A stretch of DNA of 64,000 nucleotides from assembly GCF_005146945.1 (NCBI RefSeq), contig NZ_SWMS01000026.1, positions 34,142 to 98,141 of the forward strand. Direction: 5' to 3'. The position numbers and the translations under genes are program-made. Under the pieces are notes generated by a model, which worked only from the letters and a program-made list of their open reading frames with translations, was not told where the DNA came from and searched no databases. Within the stretch, counting starts at the first letter, position 1, and every line of letters starts with the position of its first letter. Origin of the DNA: Prauserella endophytica. GTDB lineage: Bacteria > Actinomycetota > Actinomycetes > Mycobacteriales > Pseudonocardiaceae. Below, one piece after another: positions 56,407 to 64,000 of this stretch.

Positions 56407-57195
56407 GTGCGGGTTCATGTCGTTTCCGACGTGCACGGCAACGCGGAGGCACTCGCCCGCGCCGGTGACGGCGCCGACGCTCTCGTCGTGCTCGGCGATC
56501 TGCTCGACTTCGTCGACTACCACGACCACGGCAAGGGAATCCTCGGCGCGCTCTTCGGCGCCGACAACGTGCGCACGTTCGCCAGGCTGCGGCGCGAGGG
56601 CACCCGCGACGAGACGGTCGCGTTCTCCCGGTCGCTGTGGGCGAGCCTCGACGATCCCGCGAGCGCCGTGGACGAGGCGATCCGCGAGCAGTACGCCGAG
56701 CTGTTCGGCGCCATGACCGCTCCCACCTACGCGGTGCCCGGCAACGTCGACGCGCCAGCCCTGTGGCCGGAGTTCGCCGGGCCGGGGATCCATCTCACCG
56801 ACGGCGAGGTCGTGGAGATCGGCGGGCTGCGCTTCGGCTTCATCGGCGGGGCGCTGCTGCCCGACGGCGTCGTGCCCCGCCGCAACGGGATCTGGCGGCC
56901 CTACCTGCGCACGCCCGAGGAGTTCGACAAGGCCGCCGCCGAGCTGCGCGGCATCGACGTACTGTGCAGCCACATCCCGCCCGCGCTGCCGGAGCTCACC
57001 TACGACGTCGTCGCCCGCCGCGCGGAACTCGGCTCCGGCGCGCTGCTCGGCCTGATCACGGCGGAGCAGCCGAGATGGTCGCTGTTCGGGCACGTCCACC
57101 AGCCGCTCGCCGCCCGGTCCCGCGCCGGGCGCACCGAATGCCGCAACGTCGGCCATTTCAAGCACACGGCGCGCCCGTACGTGCTGCGCTGGTAG
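56407..57195 (+). CDS. Calcineurin-like metallophosphoesterase
   Basis: 262 residues with the full metal-binding motif set: SDVHGN, VLGDLLDF, GNVD, CSHIPP and GHVHQP. The substrate cannot be told; the family includes phosphodiesterases and lipid phosphatases. It follows the SRPBCC gene closely and precedes another SRPBCC gene, forming a short operon. Confidence 0.88.
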   Translation: MRVHVVSDVHGNAEALARAGDGADALVVLGDLLDFVDYHDHGKGILGALFGADNVRTFARLRREGTRDETVAFSRSLWASLDDPASAVDEAIREQYAELFGAMTAPTYAVPGNVDAPALWPEFAGPGIHLTDGEVVEIGGLRFGFIGGALLPDGVVPRRNGIWRPYLRTPEEFDKAAAELRGIDVLCSHIPPALPELTYDVVARRAELGSGALLGLITAEQPRWSLFGHVHQPLAARSRAGRTECRNVGHFKHTARPYVLRW

Positions 57196-57221
57196 CCCGG
57201 CGTACCGCTACGCTGACGCCC

Positions 57222-57662
57222 ATGGCCGAGCAGTCCACGCAGTCCATCGAGGTCGACGCCGCGCCAGCGGAGATCATGGCGGTCATCGCCGACCTTCCCG
57301 CGTACCCGGAGTGGGCCAAGGCCGTCCGCGAGACCGAGGTCCTCGCCACCGATGACGAAGGCCGCGCCAAGCAGGTCAGGTTCACGCTCGACTCCGGCCC
57401 GGTGAAGGACGTCTACACGCTCGAGTACGACTGGGCGGCCGACGGCCTCTCGGTGAGCTGGCACCTCGTGAAGGGGCAGATGCAGAAGGCCCAGAACGGG
57501 CGTTACCTGCTGGAGCCCCACGGTGAGCGCACCAAGGTCACCTACACGCTCTCCGTCGAGCTGGTGCTGCCCATGATCGGCCTGCTGCGCCGCAAGGCCG
57601 AGAAAATGATCATGGACACGGCGCTCAAGGAGCTGAAGCGCCGCGTCGAGGGCAAGGGGTAG
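57222..57662 (+). CDS. SRPBCC family protein (Rv2185c/TB16.3-like)
   Basis: 146 residues. The pattern QSIEVDAAPAEIMAVIADLP, YPEWAKAVRETEVL, WHLVKGQMQKAQNGRYLLEP and the C-terminal helix MIMDTALKELKRRVE matches mycobacterial TB16.3. These proteins have a hydrophobic cavity; ligand unknown. One base separates its stop from the next gene. Confidence 0.85.
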   Translation: MAEQSTQSIEVDAAPAEIMAVIADLPAYPEWAKAVRETEVLATDDEGRAKQVRFTLDSGPVKDVYTLEYDWAADGLSVSWHLVKGQMQKAQNGRYLLEPHGERTKVTYTLSVELVLPMIGLLRRKAEKMIMDTALKELKRRVEGKG

Positions 57663-57663
57663 C

Positions 57664-58806
57664 GTGCGGGTCCTGCTGTTCACGGGCAAGGGGGGCGTCG
57701 GCAAGACGACCCTCGCGGCGGCGACCGCCGCCGCGCTGGCGGGCCGGGGCAGCAAGACGCTCGTCGTCTCCACCGATCCCGCTCACTCGCTCGGCGACGC
57801 CTTCGGCGGCCCGCTGAGCGGCGAGCCCGCCGAGGTGGACACGTGCCTGCACGCCGCGCAGATCGACTCCCGGTCGCTCGTGGACAGCACCTGGCAGACC
57901 CTGCGGGCGCAGCTGCGTTCCGCACTCGTCACCGGCGCGGGCCTCGACAGCCTCGACGCCGAGGAGCTGACCGTGCTGCCCGGCGTCGACGAGCTGCTCG
58001 CGCTCACCGAGGTGCGGCGGCTCGCCGAGACGGGGCCGTGGGAGGCCGTGATCGTCGACTGCGGACCGACGGCGGAGACACTGCGGCTGCTCGCGCTTCC
58101 CGAGGCGGTCTCCGGGTACCTCACGCGGATGTACGGCTGGAAGACGCGGCTGTCCGGGCTCGCCCGGTCGGTCGAGCGGCTCGCCACCCACCTGGAGTCG
58201 CTGCGCACGCTGCTCACCGATCCGACGGTCACCAGCGTGCGGCTTGTGCTCACGCCCGAGCGCGTGGTGGTGGCCGAGACCCGCAGGACTCTGACCTCGC
58301 TCGCGCTGCGCGGCATCCACGTCGACGGGTTGATCGCCAACCGGCTGATGCCCGCTCCCGGGCTGTGGCGCGGTGGCGCGGCGTCGTGGCTGCGTACGCG
58401 CAGGGCACAGCAGGAGGAGGTGCTCGCCGAGCTGGCGCGCTCCGTGCTCGGCGAGGGCATGCTGCGCTCGGTGGAGCACCGCGCCGCCGAGCCGGTGGGA
58501 CTTGCGGCACTGCGCGAGATCGCCCACGAGCTCTACGGCGACGCCACGCCGCTCGCCGGCGCGGGGGACGGCCTCGCGCCGCTGCTGACGGTGTCGGAGA
58601 CGGACACGGGGTACTCACTGCGGGTGGCGCTGCCGCTCACCAGGGACACCGTCGTCGACCTGGCCCGGATCGACGACGACCTGGCCATCACCGTGGACGG
58701 CTTCCGGCGGCTCGTCGCACTGCCCGAGGCGCTGCGGCAGTGCCGCATCGCCGACGCCGAGTCCGACTCCCGAGGGCTGCTTGTGCACCTGGAAGGACCT
58801 GAATGA
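57664..58806 (+). CDS. ArsA/Get3-like P-loop ATPase (Rv2184c-like)
   Basis: 380 residues. Walker A is GKGGVGKTT at the N-terminus, with STDPAHSLGDAFG and IVDCGPTAETLRLL. The C-terminus carries an alpha-crystallin-like beta domain (TGYSLRVALPLTRDTVVDLARI, DDLAITVDGFRR), a known ArsA-HSP20 combination. No arsenic genes adjoin; a protein-targeting or lipid-linked role is more likely than arsenite export. GTG 57664; ATGA overlap with the next gene. Confidence 0.85.
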   Translation: MRVLLFTGKGGVGKTTLAAATAAALAGRGSKTLVVSTDPAHSLGDAFGGPLSGEPAEVDTCLHAAQIDSRSLVDSTWQTLRAQLRSALVTGAGLDSLDAEELTVLPGVDELLALTEVRRLAETGPWEAVIVDCGPTAETLRLLALPEAVSGYLTRMYGWKTRLSGLARSVERLATHLESLRTLLTDPTVTSVRLVLTPERVVVAETRRTLTSLALRGIHVDGLIANRLMPAPGLWRGGAASWLRTRRAQQEEVLAELARSVLGEGMLRSVEHRAAEPVGLAALREIAHELYGDATPLAGAGDGLAPLLTVSETDTGYSLRVALPLTRDTVVDLARIDDDLAITVDGFRRLVALPEALRQCRIADAESDSRGLLVHLEGPE

Positions 58807-59216
58807 CGGGCAACGACGAAGGCGCCCGCCTTGCCGAGGAGATCCGGCTGCTCGTCGACCTGGTCATCGACCGGGCCGCCCCGTGGCTGGAGAGCGTGAT
58901 CGCCGCCGGGCACGGAGACGCCGAGCAGGGGGAGCGGGGCGAGCACCCCGGCGGGCAGGGCGGCTGCACGTGGTGCCCGCTGTGCGCGGTCGTGGCCGTG
59001 GTGCGTGGTGAGCGGCCCGAGCTGGCCGCCCGCGTGCTGGAGGAGGCCGCGCAGCTCGTGGCACTGCTGCGCGCCGTGCTCGCGGATCGCTGGCAGCCGC
59101 AGGAGGGCGTGCACATGCCCGGCTTCCAGCCCGAGCCCAGGCCGGAGCCGCCCGGTGACGGCGCGGTCCGCGTCCAGCGTGTGGCCGTGCGCCAGCGCGA
59201 GCAGTGGGAGCAGTAG
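58803..59216 (+). CDS. Small CxxC protein (Rv2183c-like)
   Basis: 137 residues. A helical N-terminus (LAEEIRLLVDLVIDRAAPWLES) leads to CTWCPLCAVVAVVRGE, a CxxC motif that may bind zinc. The tail is acidic/Pro-rich. It overlaps the ArsA-like gene by 4 nt, as in mycobacteria, so the two proteins probably act together. Function unknown. Confidence 0.75.
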   Translation: MTGNDEGARLAEEIRLLVDLVIDRAAPWLESVIAAGHGDAEQGERGEHPGGQGGCTWCPLCAVVAVVRGERPELAARVLEEAAQLVALLRAVLADRWQPQEGVHMPGFQPEPRPEPPGDGAVRVQRVAVRQREQWEQ

Positions 59217-59225
59217 GAGTTCCGG

Positions 59226-60182
59226 ATGCTGGCGATCGGCGTCGACGTCGGAGGCACGAGCGTGCGGGCCGGGGTCGTGGACGAGCAGGGCGCCCTGCTG
59301 GACACCGCGCGGACGGGCACGCCCAGCGGTGAGGTGGCGCTGGAGGACGCCGTCACCTCGGTGATCGAGGAGCTGCGCAACCGGCACGAGGTGGGCGCGG
59401 TCGGGCTCGCGGTCGCGGCGTTCGTGCGGCCGGACCGTCGCGGCGTGCTGTTCGCGCCGCACCTCGCCTGGCGCGCGGCCCCCGTCGGCGACCGCATCGC
59501 CAAGCGTGTCGGGCTGCCCGTGACCCTCGAACACGACGCCAACGCGGCGACCCTCGGCGAGCACCGCTTCGGCGCCGCGCGCGGCGCACGCGTGGTGACG
59601 CTCGTGGCGCTCGGTACCGGGATCGGCGCGGGGCTGCTGCTCGACGGCCGGATCTTCCGGGGCGCCCACGGCGTCGCGCCCGAGCTGGGGCACCTGTGCG
59701 TGGTGCCGGGCGGCAGGCCGTGCTCGTGCGGCAAGTACGGCTGCTGGGAGCGTTACTGCAGCGGCACCGCGCTCGCGGCGACGGCGATCGAGTTCCTCGC
59801 CCGCCACCCCGGCCGTTCCACCGTGCTGGCGAGGGAGATCGCCGGGGACCCCGGATCGGTCACGGGCCGGAGGGTCGCGGGAGCCGCGCGCGACGGCGAC
59901 CCGGTGGCGCAGCTCGCGATGGCGGAGCTCGCCCGCTGGCTGGGGGAGGGCCTGGCGCTCGTCGCCGACGTCTACGACCCCGAGGTGATCGTGATCGGCG
60001 GCGGGGTTTCCCAGTCGGCTCCGCTGTTCCTCGACGAGGCGCGGGAGCACTACGCGCACGCCGTCACGGGCGCGGGGCACCGCCCGCTCGCCCGGATCAG
60101 GACGGCCCAGCTCGGCGACGAGGCCGCGATCGTCGGGGCCGCGACCCTCGCGAGGGAGGAAAGCGCCGGCCCGTATGACTAG
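59226..60182 (+). CDS. ROK family sugar kinase (glucokinase-like)
   Basis: 318 residues. The ATP-binding motif is GVDVGGTSVRAGVVD, the sugar-binding motif EHDANAATLGEHRFGAARG and the phosphate motif GTGIGAG. The ROK zinc site is CSCGKYGCWERYCSG. Glucose is the usual substrate of actinobacterial members. It lies 9 nt after the CxxC gene and 9 nt before the NUDIX gene, so it is in the same operon. Confidence 0.9.
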   Translation: MLAIGVDVGGTSVRAGVVDEQGALLDTARTGTPSGEVALEDAVTSVIEELRNRHEVGAVGLAVAAFVRPDRRGVLFAPHLAWRAAPVGDRIAKRVGLPVTLEHDANAATLGEHRFGAARGARVVTLVALGTGIGAGLLLDGRIFRGAHGVAPELGHLCVVPGGRPCSCGKYGCWERYCSGTALAATAIEFLARHPGRSTVLAREIAGDPGSVTGRRVAGAARDGDPVAQLAMAELARWLGEGLALVADVYDPEVIVIGGGVSQSAPLFLDEAREHYAHAVTGAGHRPLARIRTAQLGDEAAIVGAATLAREESAGPYD

Positions 60183-60191
60183 GCTGGCGGA

Positions 60192-61073
60192 ATGCTGCTC
60201 GGTGACGGCGACGGGTTCGTCAGCTGTGTGTGCGGGGAGCGGCACTGGGGGCTCCACGGCGCCGCCGGTCTGCTGCTGACCGACCCGCGGCGTGGTGTGC
60301 TGCTCCAGCACCGCGCGGGCTGGACCCACCACGGCGAGACCTGGGCGCTGCCGGGCGGGGCGATCCGCTCCGACGAGACGCCCGCGCAGGCGGCGACCAG
60401 GGAGACCGAGGAGGAGACCGCCGTGCCCGCCGGCTCCGTGCGAGTGCTCTCCGCACGTGCCGAGGACCACGGCACGTGGCGCTACACGACGGTGCTCGCC
60501 ACGGTGGACGGCTCGGTGCGGCCCCGGGTCGCCAACGCCGAGAGCACCGCGCTGGACTGGGTCGACCCCGACGACGTTGAGCGCTACCCGCTGCACCGCA
60601 ACTTCGCCGCCGCCTGGCCGAGCCTGCGCGCTCAGCTCGACCGCGAGCTCGTGCTCGTGGTCGACGCCGCCAACGTGATGGGCGCCCGTCCAGACGGCTG
60701 GTGGCGCGACCGGGCCGCCGCGGCCGGGCGCCTGCGCGACCGGCTCGCCGTGCTGGGCAGCTCCGGCGTCGAGGCCACCGACCTCGATCTGGACCACGAT
60801 GGCCTGTGGGTCTGGTGGCCCAGGATCGTGCTGGTCGTGGAAGGCCAGGCGAGGCAGACGGCTGCGGTGGACGCGGTGGAGGTCGTCTCCGCCGAGCACG
60901 ACGGCGACAGCGCGATCGTGGCGACCACGGCGGCGTTGCTGCGCGATCGGCCCCGTGACCATGTCCTGGTGGTGACCGCCGACCGGCTGCTGAGGGACCG
61001 GGTTCGCGCGGAAGGCGCCGGGGTGATCGGCCCCTCGGCGCTGTGGACCCTGCTCGACACCTGCGCGGTGTAG
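60192..61073 (+). CDS. NUDIX hydrolase fused to NYN/YacP-like RNase domain
   Basis: 293 residues with two domains. Residues 18-135 are a NUDIX hydrolase: G56-x5-E62-x7-R70-E71-T-x-E74-E75, with the final motif glycine replaced by Ala77. Residues 152-290 resemble the NYN domain of B. subtilis YacP (Rae1): VLVVDAANVMGA (D158, N161), PRIVLVVEGQ, VEVVSAEHDGDS (D239), VLVVTADRLLRDRV (D264) and a last helix GPSALWTLL. The NYN fold is PIN-like and cleaves RNA. No stop or frameshift separates the domains. It could combine cap or nucleotide hydrolysis with RNA cleavage; that is inference. Confidence 0.78.
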   Translation: MLLGDGDGFVSCVCGERHWGLHGAAGLLLTDPRRGVLLQHRAGWTHHGETWALPGGAIRSDETPAQAATRETEEETAVPAGSVRVLSARAEDHGTWRYTTVLATVDGSVRPRVANAESTALDWVDPDDVERYPLHRNFAAAWPSLRAQLDRELVLVVDAANVMGARPDGWWRDRAAAAGRLRDRLAVLGSSGVEATDLDLDHDGLWVWWPRIVLVVEGQARQTAAVDAVEVVSAEHDGDSAIVATTAALLRDRPRDHVLVVTADRLLRDRVRAEGAGVIGPSALWTLLDTCAV

Positions 61074-61105
61074 CGCTTCGTGGCGGCCTGAGCCCTCCGT
61101 CCAGC

Positions 61106-61121
61106 GTCGCGGATTCGCGAC
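61106..61121. terminator. Small hairpin between convergent genes
   Basis: GTCGCG-gatt-CGCGAC, 6 bp with a 4-nt loop, in the 50-nt gap between the NUDIX-NYN gene and the convergent membrane protein gene. This is the only convergent gap here served by so small a stem. Confidence 0.4.
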
Positions 61122-61123
61122 TA

Positions 61124-61660
61124 CTAGACCTGGGCGCCGTTGGACGGGTCGGCCCCGTCGGGCGGGCCCTGCTTCACGCGCAGCAGCAGCAACGCGATGC
61201 CGGTGGCCAGTGCGAGCATGCCGAGCGGCGTGCCCAGCGTGCTCGTCAGCCCGATGAGCTGGGGAGCGATGAGTAGCAGCAGGCCCACCACGAAGAACAG
61301 CAGCACCACGAACGCGCCCTTGCGCGGTCTCGGCAGCGGCGGCGGCTCCGGCGGGACGTAGTGCTCGTCGTCGTCGCCGGCCGGGTCGGGACCGAGCATG
61401 GTCTCGTCCCAGTCCGAGCCGCTGTCGCGCCAGCCCGTGCCCGCGGGCGCGGGATCCTCCGTGGCGGGACGGCGTGGCTCGGGCTCCGGCTTTGACTCCG
61501 GCCGGGGATCGGCCTCGGTCGCCTGCCGGGAGTCTCTGCGTTCGGGTTCGGGGTCGCTCACGGCCTCCACGCCGAAGCCCTCGGCGCGCAGGTCCGCGAT
61601 GATCTCCTCGAAGGTCGCGTCCACGTCCTCCGGGCCGTCGGAGCCACCAGCTCTGTTCAC
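61124..61660 (-). CDS. Two-helix membrane protein with acidic/proline N-terminus
   Basis: 178 residues. The first ~115 are acidic and proline rich and begin with a short helical motif (VDATFEEIIADLRAEGFGVEAV). Two transmembrane helices follow (FVVLLFFVVGLLLLIAPQLIG and LGMLALATGIALLLLRV). The GTG start overlaps the hydrolase gene stop (GTGA), so the two are coupled. No family is recognised. Confidence 0.7.
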   Translation of the reverse strand: MNRAGGSDGPEDVDATFEEIIADLRAEGFGVEAVSDPEPERRDSRQATEADPRPESKPEPEPRRPATEDPAPAGTGWRDSGSDWDETMLGPDPAGDDDEHYVPPEPPPLPRPRKGAFVVLLFFVVGLLLLIAPQLIGLTSTLGTPLGMLALATGIALLLLRVKQGPPDGADPSNGAQV

Positions 61661-62418
61661 CGGGCACCCACCTGCCTGACCGTCCGTACGAACTCGGCGC
61701 TGCGTTCGAAGATCAACGGGGCGTCGTTGTCGAGCGTCGCCACGTGGTAGCTGTCGCGCAGCAGCACCTCCTCGAATTCGGTGCTGCGCACCCCCTCGGC
61801 GATGACCCTCGAGTTCACCGGCTCCACGATGTGGTCAACGACCGAGTGCATGAGGAGAAGCGGCTGGGTCACCCTGGGCAGGTCCTGCCGCACGATCTTC
61901 CACAGCCGGCTCAGGCTCTCCGTCGCCTTCACGGGCGTGCGCGCGTACGCCAGCTCGGTGACGCCCGGCTTCGCGATGTCGCCACCGAGGCCCTTGACCG
62001 AGGGCAGCACCCGCGCCAGCAGGGGCAGCAGCCTCGCGTCCTTCCGCAACGTCAGCACGGACGGGTTGACGAGCGCGAGCCCCGCCACCGCGTCGCCGCG
62101 CTGCTGGGCCAGTCGCAGCGCGAGCGTGCCGCCCATCGACAGGCCGAACACGAACACCGACTCGCAGATCCCCGTGAGTTCGGTGAGCTCGGCGTCGACG
62201 CAGCCGTACCAGTCGGGCCAGCGGGTGCGGTTGCACTCCTGCCACGTGGTCCCGTGCCCCGGCAGCAGGGGGCAGCGGACGGTGAAGCCCTGCTCCGCGA
62301 GATACTCGCACCAGGGACGCATGCTCGCCGGGGAGCCGGTGAAACCGTGGCACAGGAGCACGCCGACCTCGGTCGAGTCGGTGTGCGAGAACGGCTCCGC
62401 GCCGGCGAGCACAGGCAT
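61657..62418 (-). CDS. Alpha/beta hydrolase (monoacylglycerol lipase/esterase-like)
   Basis: 253 residues. The nucleophile elbow is GLSMGG, the oxyanion region LCHGFTGSP, and the acid and histidine lie in MHSVVDHIVEP and DSYHVATLDND, as in carboxylesterase Est30/monoglyceride lipases. ATG 62418 follows GGAGGG by about 9 nt; an ATG at 62454 is also in frame. Next to an acyltransferase gene on the opposite strand, suggesting a lipid context. Confidence 0.87.
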   Translation of the reverse strand: MPVLAGAEPFSHTDSTEVGVLLCHGFTGSPASMRPWCEYLAEQGFTVRCPLLPGHGTTWQECNRTRWPDWYGCVDAELTELTGICESVFVFGLSMGGTLALRLAQQRGDAVAGLALVNPSVLTLRKDARLLPLLARVLPSVKGLGGDIAKPGVTELAYARTPVKATESLSRLWKIVRQDLPRVTQPLLLMHSVVDHIVEPVNSRVIAEGVRSTEFEEVLLRDSYHVATLDNDAPLIFERSAEFVRTVRQVGAR

Positions 62419-62604
62419 GCCCGATCGCCCTCCCGTCGAGCTTCGTGGTCCCATGTTCGCACGCGCGGCGGCGGCTGTGGGGCACCGGCCTGGCTGTGAG
62501 ATCTGTCGCGGGGATCGAGCAAGCGGGTGTCCGCTGTTGTGCCTCGCCAGCGCGGGTTCGTAGGCTGCAGAGCGGCCGGGTTTCGTGGAGGAGGGCTTGA
62601 CGCG

Positions 62605-63366
62605 GTGCTGTATCGCCTCATGAAGTACGTGCTGCTCGGGCCGCTGCTGCGGCTCTTCTGGCCGACCAAGGTCACCGGCCTGGAGAACATCCCCGAGACC
62701 GGCGGCGCGATTCTGGCGAGCAATCACCTCGCGGTCGCCGACTCGTTCTTCATGCCGCTCTACGTTTCCCGCCGCGTCACGTTCCCCGCCAAGCAGGAGT
62801 ACTTCACCGAGCCCGGGCTCAAGGGCAGGTTCAAGAAGTGGTTCTTCACCGGCGTCGGCCAGTTCCCGATCGACCGCTCCGGCGGCTCGGCGGCGCAGGC
62901 CGCGCTCGACACGGCGATCCGGCTGCTGCGGGAGGGCCGCCTGCTTGGCATCTACCCGGAGGGCACGCGGTCCCCGGACGCCAGGCTCTACAAGGGCAAG
63001 ACGGGTGTCGCGCGCATCGCGCTGGAGGCGCGCGTGCCGGTGATCCCGGTCGCGATGGTCGGCACCGAGTCCGTGAACCCCATCGGCTCGAAGATGTGGC
63101 GGCCGCGCAGGCTGGAGATCCGCTTCGGCAAGCCGCTGGACTTCTCCCGCTACGAGGGCCTCTCCGGCGACCGCTTCGTCGAGCGCTCGATCACCGACGA
63201 GATCATGTACGCGCTCATGGAGCTGTCGGGTCAGGAGTACGTGGACATCTACGCCGCGAAGGCCAAGGAACTGCTCGCCGCCGAGGCCGCCGGGGTGCGG
63301 CCCGCGGTCCCGCTGCAGCCCGACGCCCGTGACGCCGCCCGGCTCCCGCAGAGCAAGGCAGGCTGA
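62605..63366 (+). CDS. 1-acylglycerol-3-phosphate acyltransferase (Rv2182c-like)
   Basis: 253-residue PlsC-family enzyme. Motif I is NHLAVAD, motif II around GQFPIDRSGG, motif III YPEGTRSPD and motif IV VPVIPVAMVG. GTG 62605 gives the typical start VLYRLMKYVLLGPLLRLFWP, a membrane-associating N-terminal helix. It would add the second acyl chain in phospholipid synthesis. It matches Rv2182c by position. Confidence 0.9.
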   Translation: MLYRLMKYVLLGPLLRLFWPTKVTGLENIPETGGAILASNHLAVADSFFMPLYVSRRVTFPAKQEYFTEPGLKGRFKKWFFTGVGQFPIDRSGGSAAQAALDTAIRLLREGRLLGIYPEGTRSPDARLYKGKTGVARIALEARVPVIPVAMVGTESVNPIGSKMWRPRRLEIRFGKPLDFSRYEGLSGDRFVERSITDEIMYALMELSGQEYVDIYAAKAKELLAAEAAGVRPAVPLQPDARDAARLPQSKAG

Positions 63367-63387
63367 GCGGTCGAGTACCGTGCTGCG

Positions 63388-63891
63388 GTGCGATTCTTCT
63401 ACGACACCGAGTTCATCGAGGACGGCGTGACGATCGACCTGGTGTCGATCGGTGTCGTGGACACCTCCGGCCGTGAGTTCTACGCCGTGTCCACCGAGTT
63501 CGACCCCGGCAAGGCCGGTCCGTGGGTGCGGGAGAACGTGCTCGACAAGCTGCCCTCGCCTGGCGACCCGGCCTGGCGGAGCCGGGAGCGCATCCGTACC
63601 GACCTGCTCGAGTTCCTCGGCTCCCCGCCCGGCGGCATCGAGCTGTGGGCGTGGTTCGCCGCGTACGACCACGTGGCGCTCGCCCAGCTGTGGGGACCGA
63701 TGCCCGCCTTGCCCCGGCAGCTGCCCCGGTTCACCCGCGATCTCCGGCAGCGCTGGGAGGACGTCGGCAAGCCGCGGCTGCCCTCGCCGCCCGCGGACGC
63801 GCACGACGCGCTCGCCGACGCGCGGCACAACCTCGAACGCTGGCGCGTGATCGAGGAGGTCCGCCGCCGCAAGGGCTTCCCCGCCGCCTGA
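63388..63891 (+). CDS. DEDDh 3'-5' exoribonuclease (Rv2179c family)
   Basis: 167 residues. The acidic residues are seen in FFYDTEFIEDG (D6, E8), FAAYDHVAL and the His-Asp pair in DAHDALADARHN. It matches the mycobacterial polyadenylate-preferring 3' exoribonuclease AS, Rv2179c, in length and motifs. GTG 63388 is used. It is 21 nt after the acyltransferase gene. Confidence 0.92.
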   Translation: MRFFYDTEFIEDGVTIDLVSIGVVDTSGREFYAVSTEFDPGKAGPWVRENVLDKLPSPGDPAWRSRERIRTDLLEFLGSPPGGIELWAWFAAYDHVALAQLWGPMPALPRQLPRFTRDLRQRWEDVGKPRLPSPPADAHDALADARHNLERWRVIEEVRRRKGFPAA

Positions 63892-63905
63892 CCGCCCACC
63901 CGTCC

Positions 63906-63945
63906 GCAGTGAAGGCCACCTTCACTGCGTTCAACGCAGTGAAGG
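63906..63945. repeat. Family-1 palindrome, truncated copy 5
   Basis: The left arm (GCAGTGAAGGCCACCTTCAC...), the centre GCGTT-c-AACGC and the first part of the right arm (to GTGAAGG) are present. The last 13 nt expected are replaced by unrelated sequence starting ATGCTCC. It lies 14 nt after the exoribonuclease stop. Confidence 0.9.
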
Positions 63946-64000
63946 ATGCTCCTATAGAGGTCAAGTGGTGAGGTTGGCGAGGTCGGCTTGGATGGCGTGG
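63946..64000 (-). mobile_element. Edge of an insertion sequence with transposase 3' end (partial)
   Basis: From 63946 the palindrome is replaced by new sequence. On the minus strand an open frame entering from the right edge reads HAIQADLANLTT and stops at 63961-63963, like the C-terminus of an IS110-type transposase, followed by about 15 nt of noncoding end. Family assignment rests on 12 residues only. The rest lies outside the window. Confidence 0.4.

Noticed and set aside
57664..58806. Arsenite-export ATPase
   Set aside because: No arsB, arsC or arsR; the HSP20-like tail and the lipid-related neighbours point elsewhere.
58533..61667. 1044-codon minus-strand frame across the ArsA, ROK and NUDIX genes
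   Set aside because: Antisense shadow of four well-supported plus-strand genes.
62419..63828. 470-residue N-terminal extension of the alpha/beta hydrolase
   Set aside because: It is antisense to the acyltransferase and exoribonuclease genes; the hydrolase fold is complete from 62418.

Overview
The window is high-GC actinobacterial chromosome (GTG starts are frequent, most third codon positions are G or C, and many ATGA/GTGA/TGATG start-stop overlaps tie genes into operons). Gene order matches known mycobacterial blocks: pnp/pepR/dapB/thyX/dapA/rnj/ftsK/rimO/pgsA/clgR/pspA/pspM corresponds to the Rv2783c-Rv2743c stretch, and the 54-64 kb block corresponds to Rv2187-Rv2179c in reverse. Gene content and the intergenic palindromes suggest a Pseudonocardiaceae member (Amycolatopsis/Prauserella/Saccharomonospora-like); the genus is inference. 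Almost everything is core chromosome; the only mobile element visible is the edge of a transposase gene at the right end.

Layout. 1-5.1 kb: pnp behind an Actino-pnp-type leader, an M16 peptidase, dapB and a small membrane protein. 5.2-12.4 kb: accessory genes (VTT-type membrane protein, GtrA, GNAT, YcaQ-like protein, MFS pump with a large LuxR-type regulator). 12.4-14.4 kb: palindrome, possible gene remnant, DUF4097 protein and a ribbon-helix-helix protein. 14.5-20.1 kb: thyX, an ACT-domain protein, a membrane Ser/Thr kinase, dapA and RNase J. 20-25.9 kb: small membrane ORF, EamA transporter, acyltransferase, ftsK, secreted phospholipase A2 and ArgA-like acetyltransferase. 25.9-31.1 kb: rimO, pgsA, cinA-type amidase, then the clgR-pspA-pspM envelope-stress operon. 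31.3-38.8 kb: degenerate amidase/allophanate-hydrolase-like protein, pyrD with a structured leader, nei2, an orphan ParA, methyltransferase, dinB and DUF3040. 38.9-43.8 kb: MoxR-DUF58-transglutaminase operon. 44.1-46.4 kb: orphan type VII secretion substrate/chaperone set. 47.1-51.3 kb: mraZ-rsmH-ftsL-pbpB, where the division/cell-wall cluster stops at a strong terminator instead of running on into murE. 51.4-54 kb: Drr-type ABC exporter and TetR regulator. 54.1-63.9 kb: FadD15-like ligase, two SRPBCC proteins, metallophosphoesterase, ArsA-like ATPase with a CxxC partner, ROK kinase, a NUDIX-NYN fusion, hydrolase, acyltransferase and a DEDDh 3' exoribonuclease.

The main non-gene signal is a family of 51-53 bp near-perfect palindromes with the centre GCGTT-c/g-AACGC. 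Four complete copies each sit in a junction between convergent genes, 4-13 nt from the minus-strand stop codon. A fifth copy, at the right edge, is cut off where transposase-like sequence begins. Other signals worth a second look are a 12-codon upstream ORF with an exceptionally strong Shine-Dalgarno sequence before pyrD, a long hairpin leader between mraZ and rsmH, four 10-bp-phased GTGGKG repeats before mraZ, a ClgR-type operator, and the NUDIX-NYN fusion.
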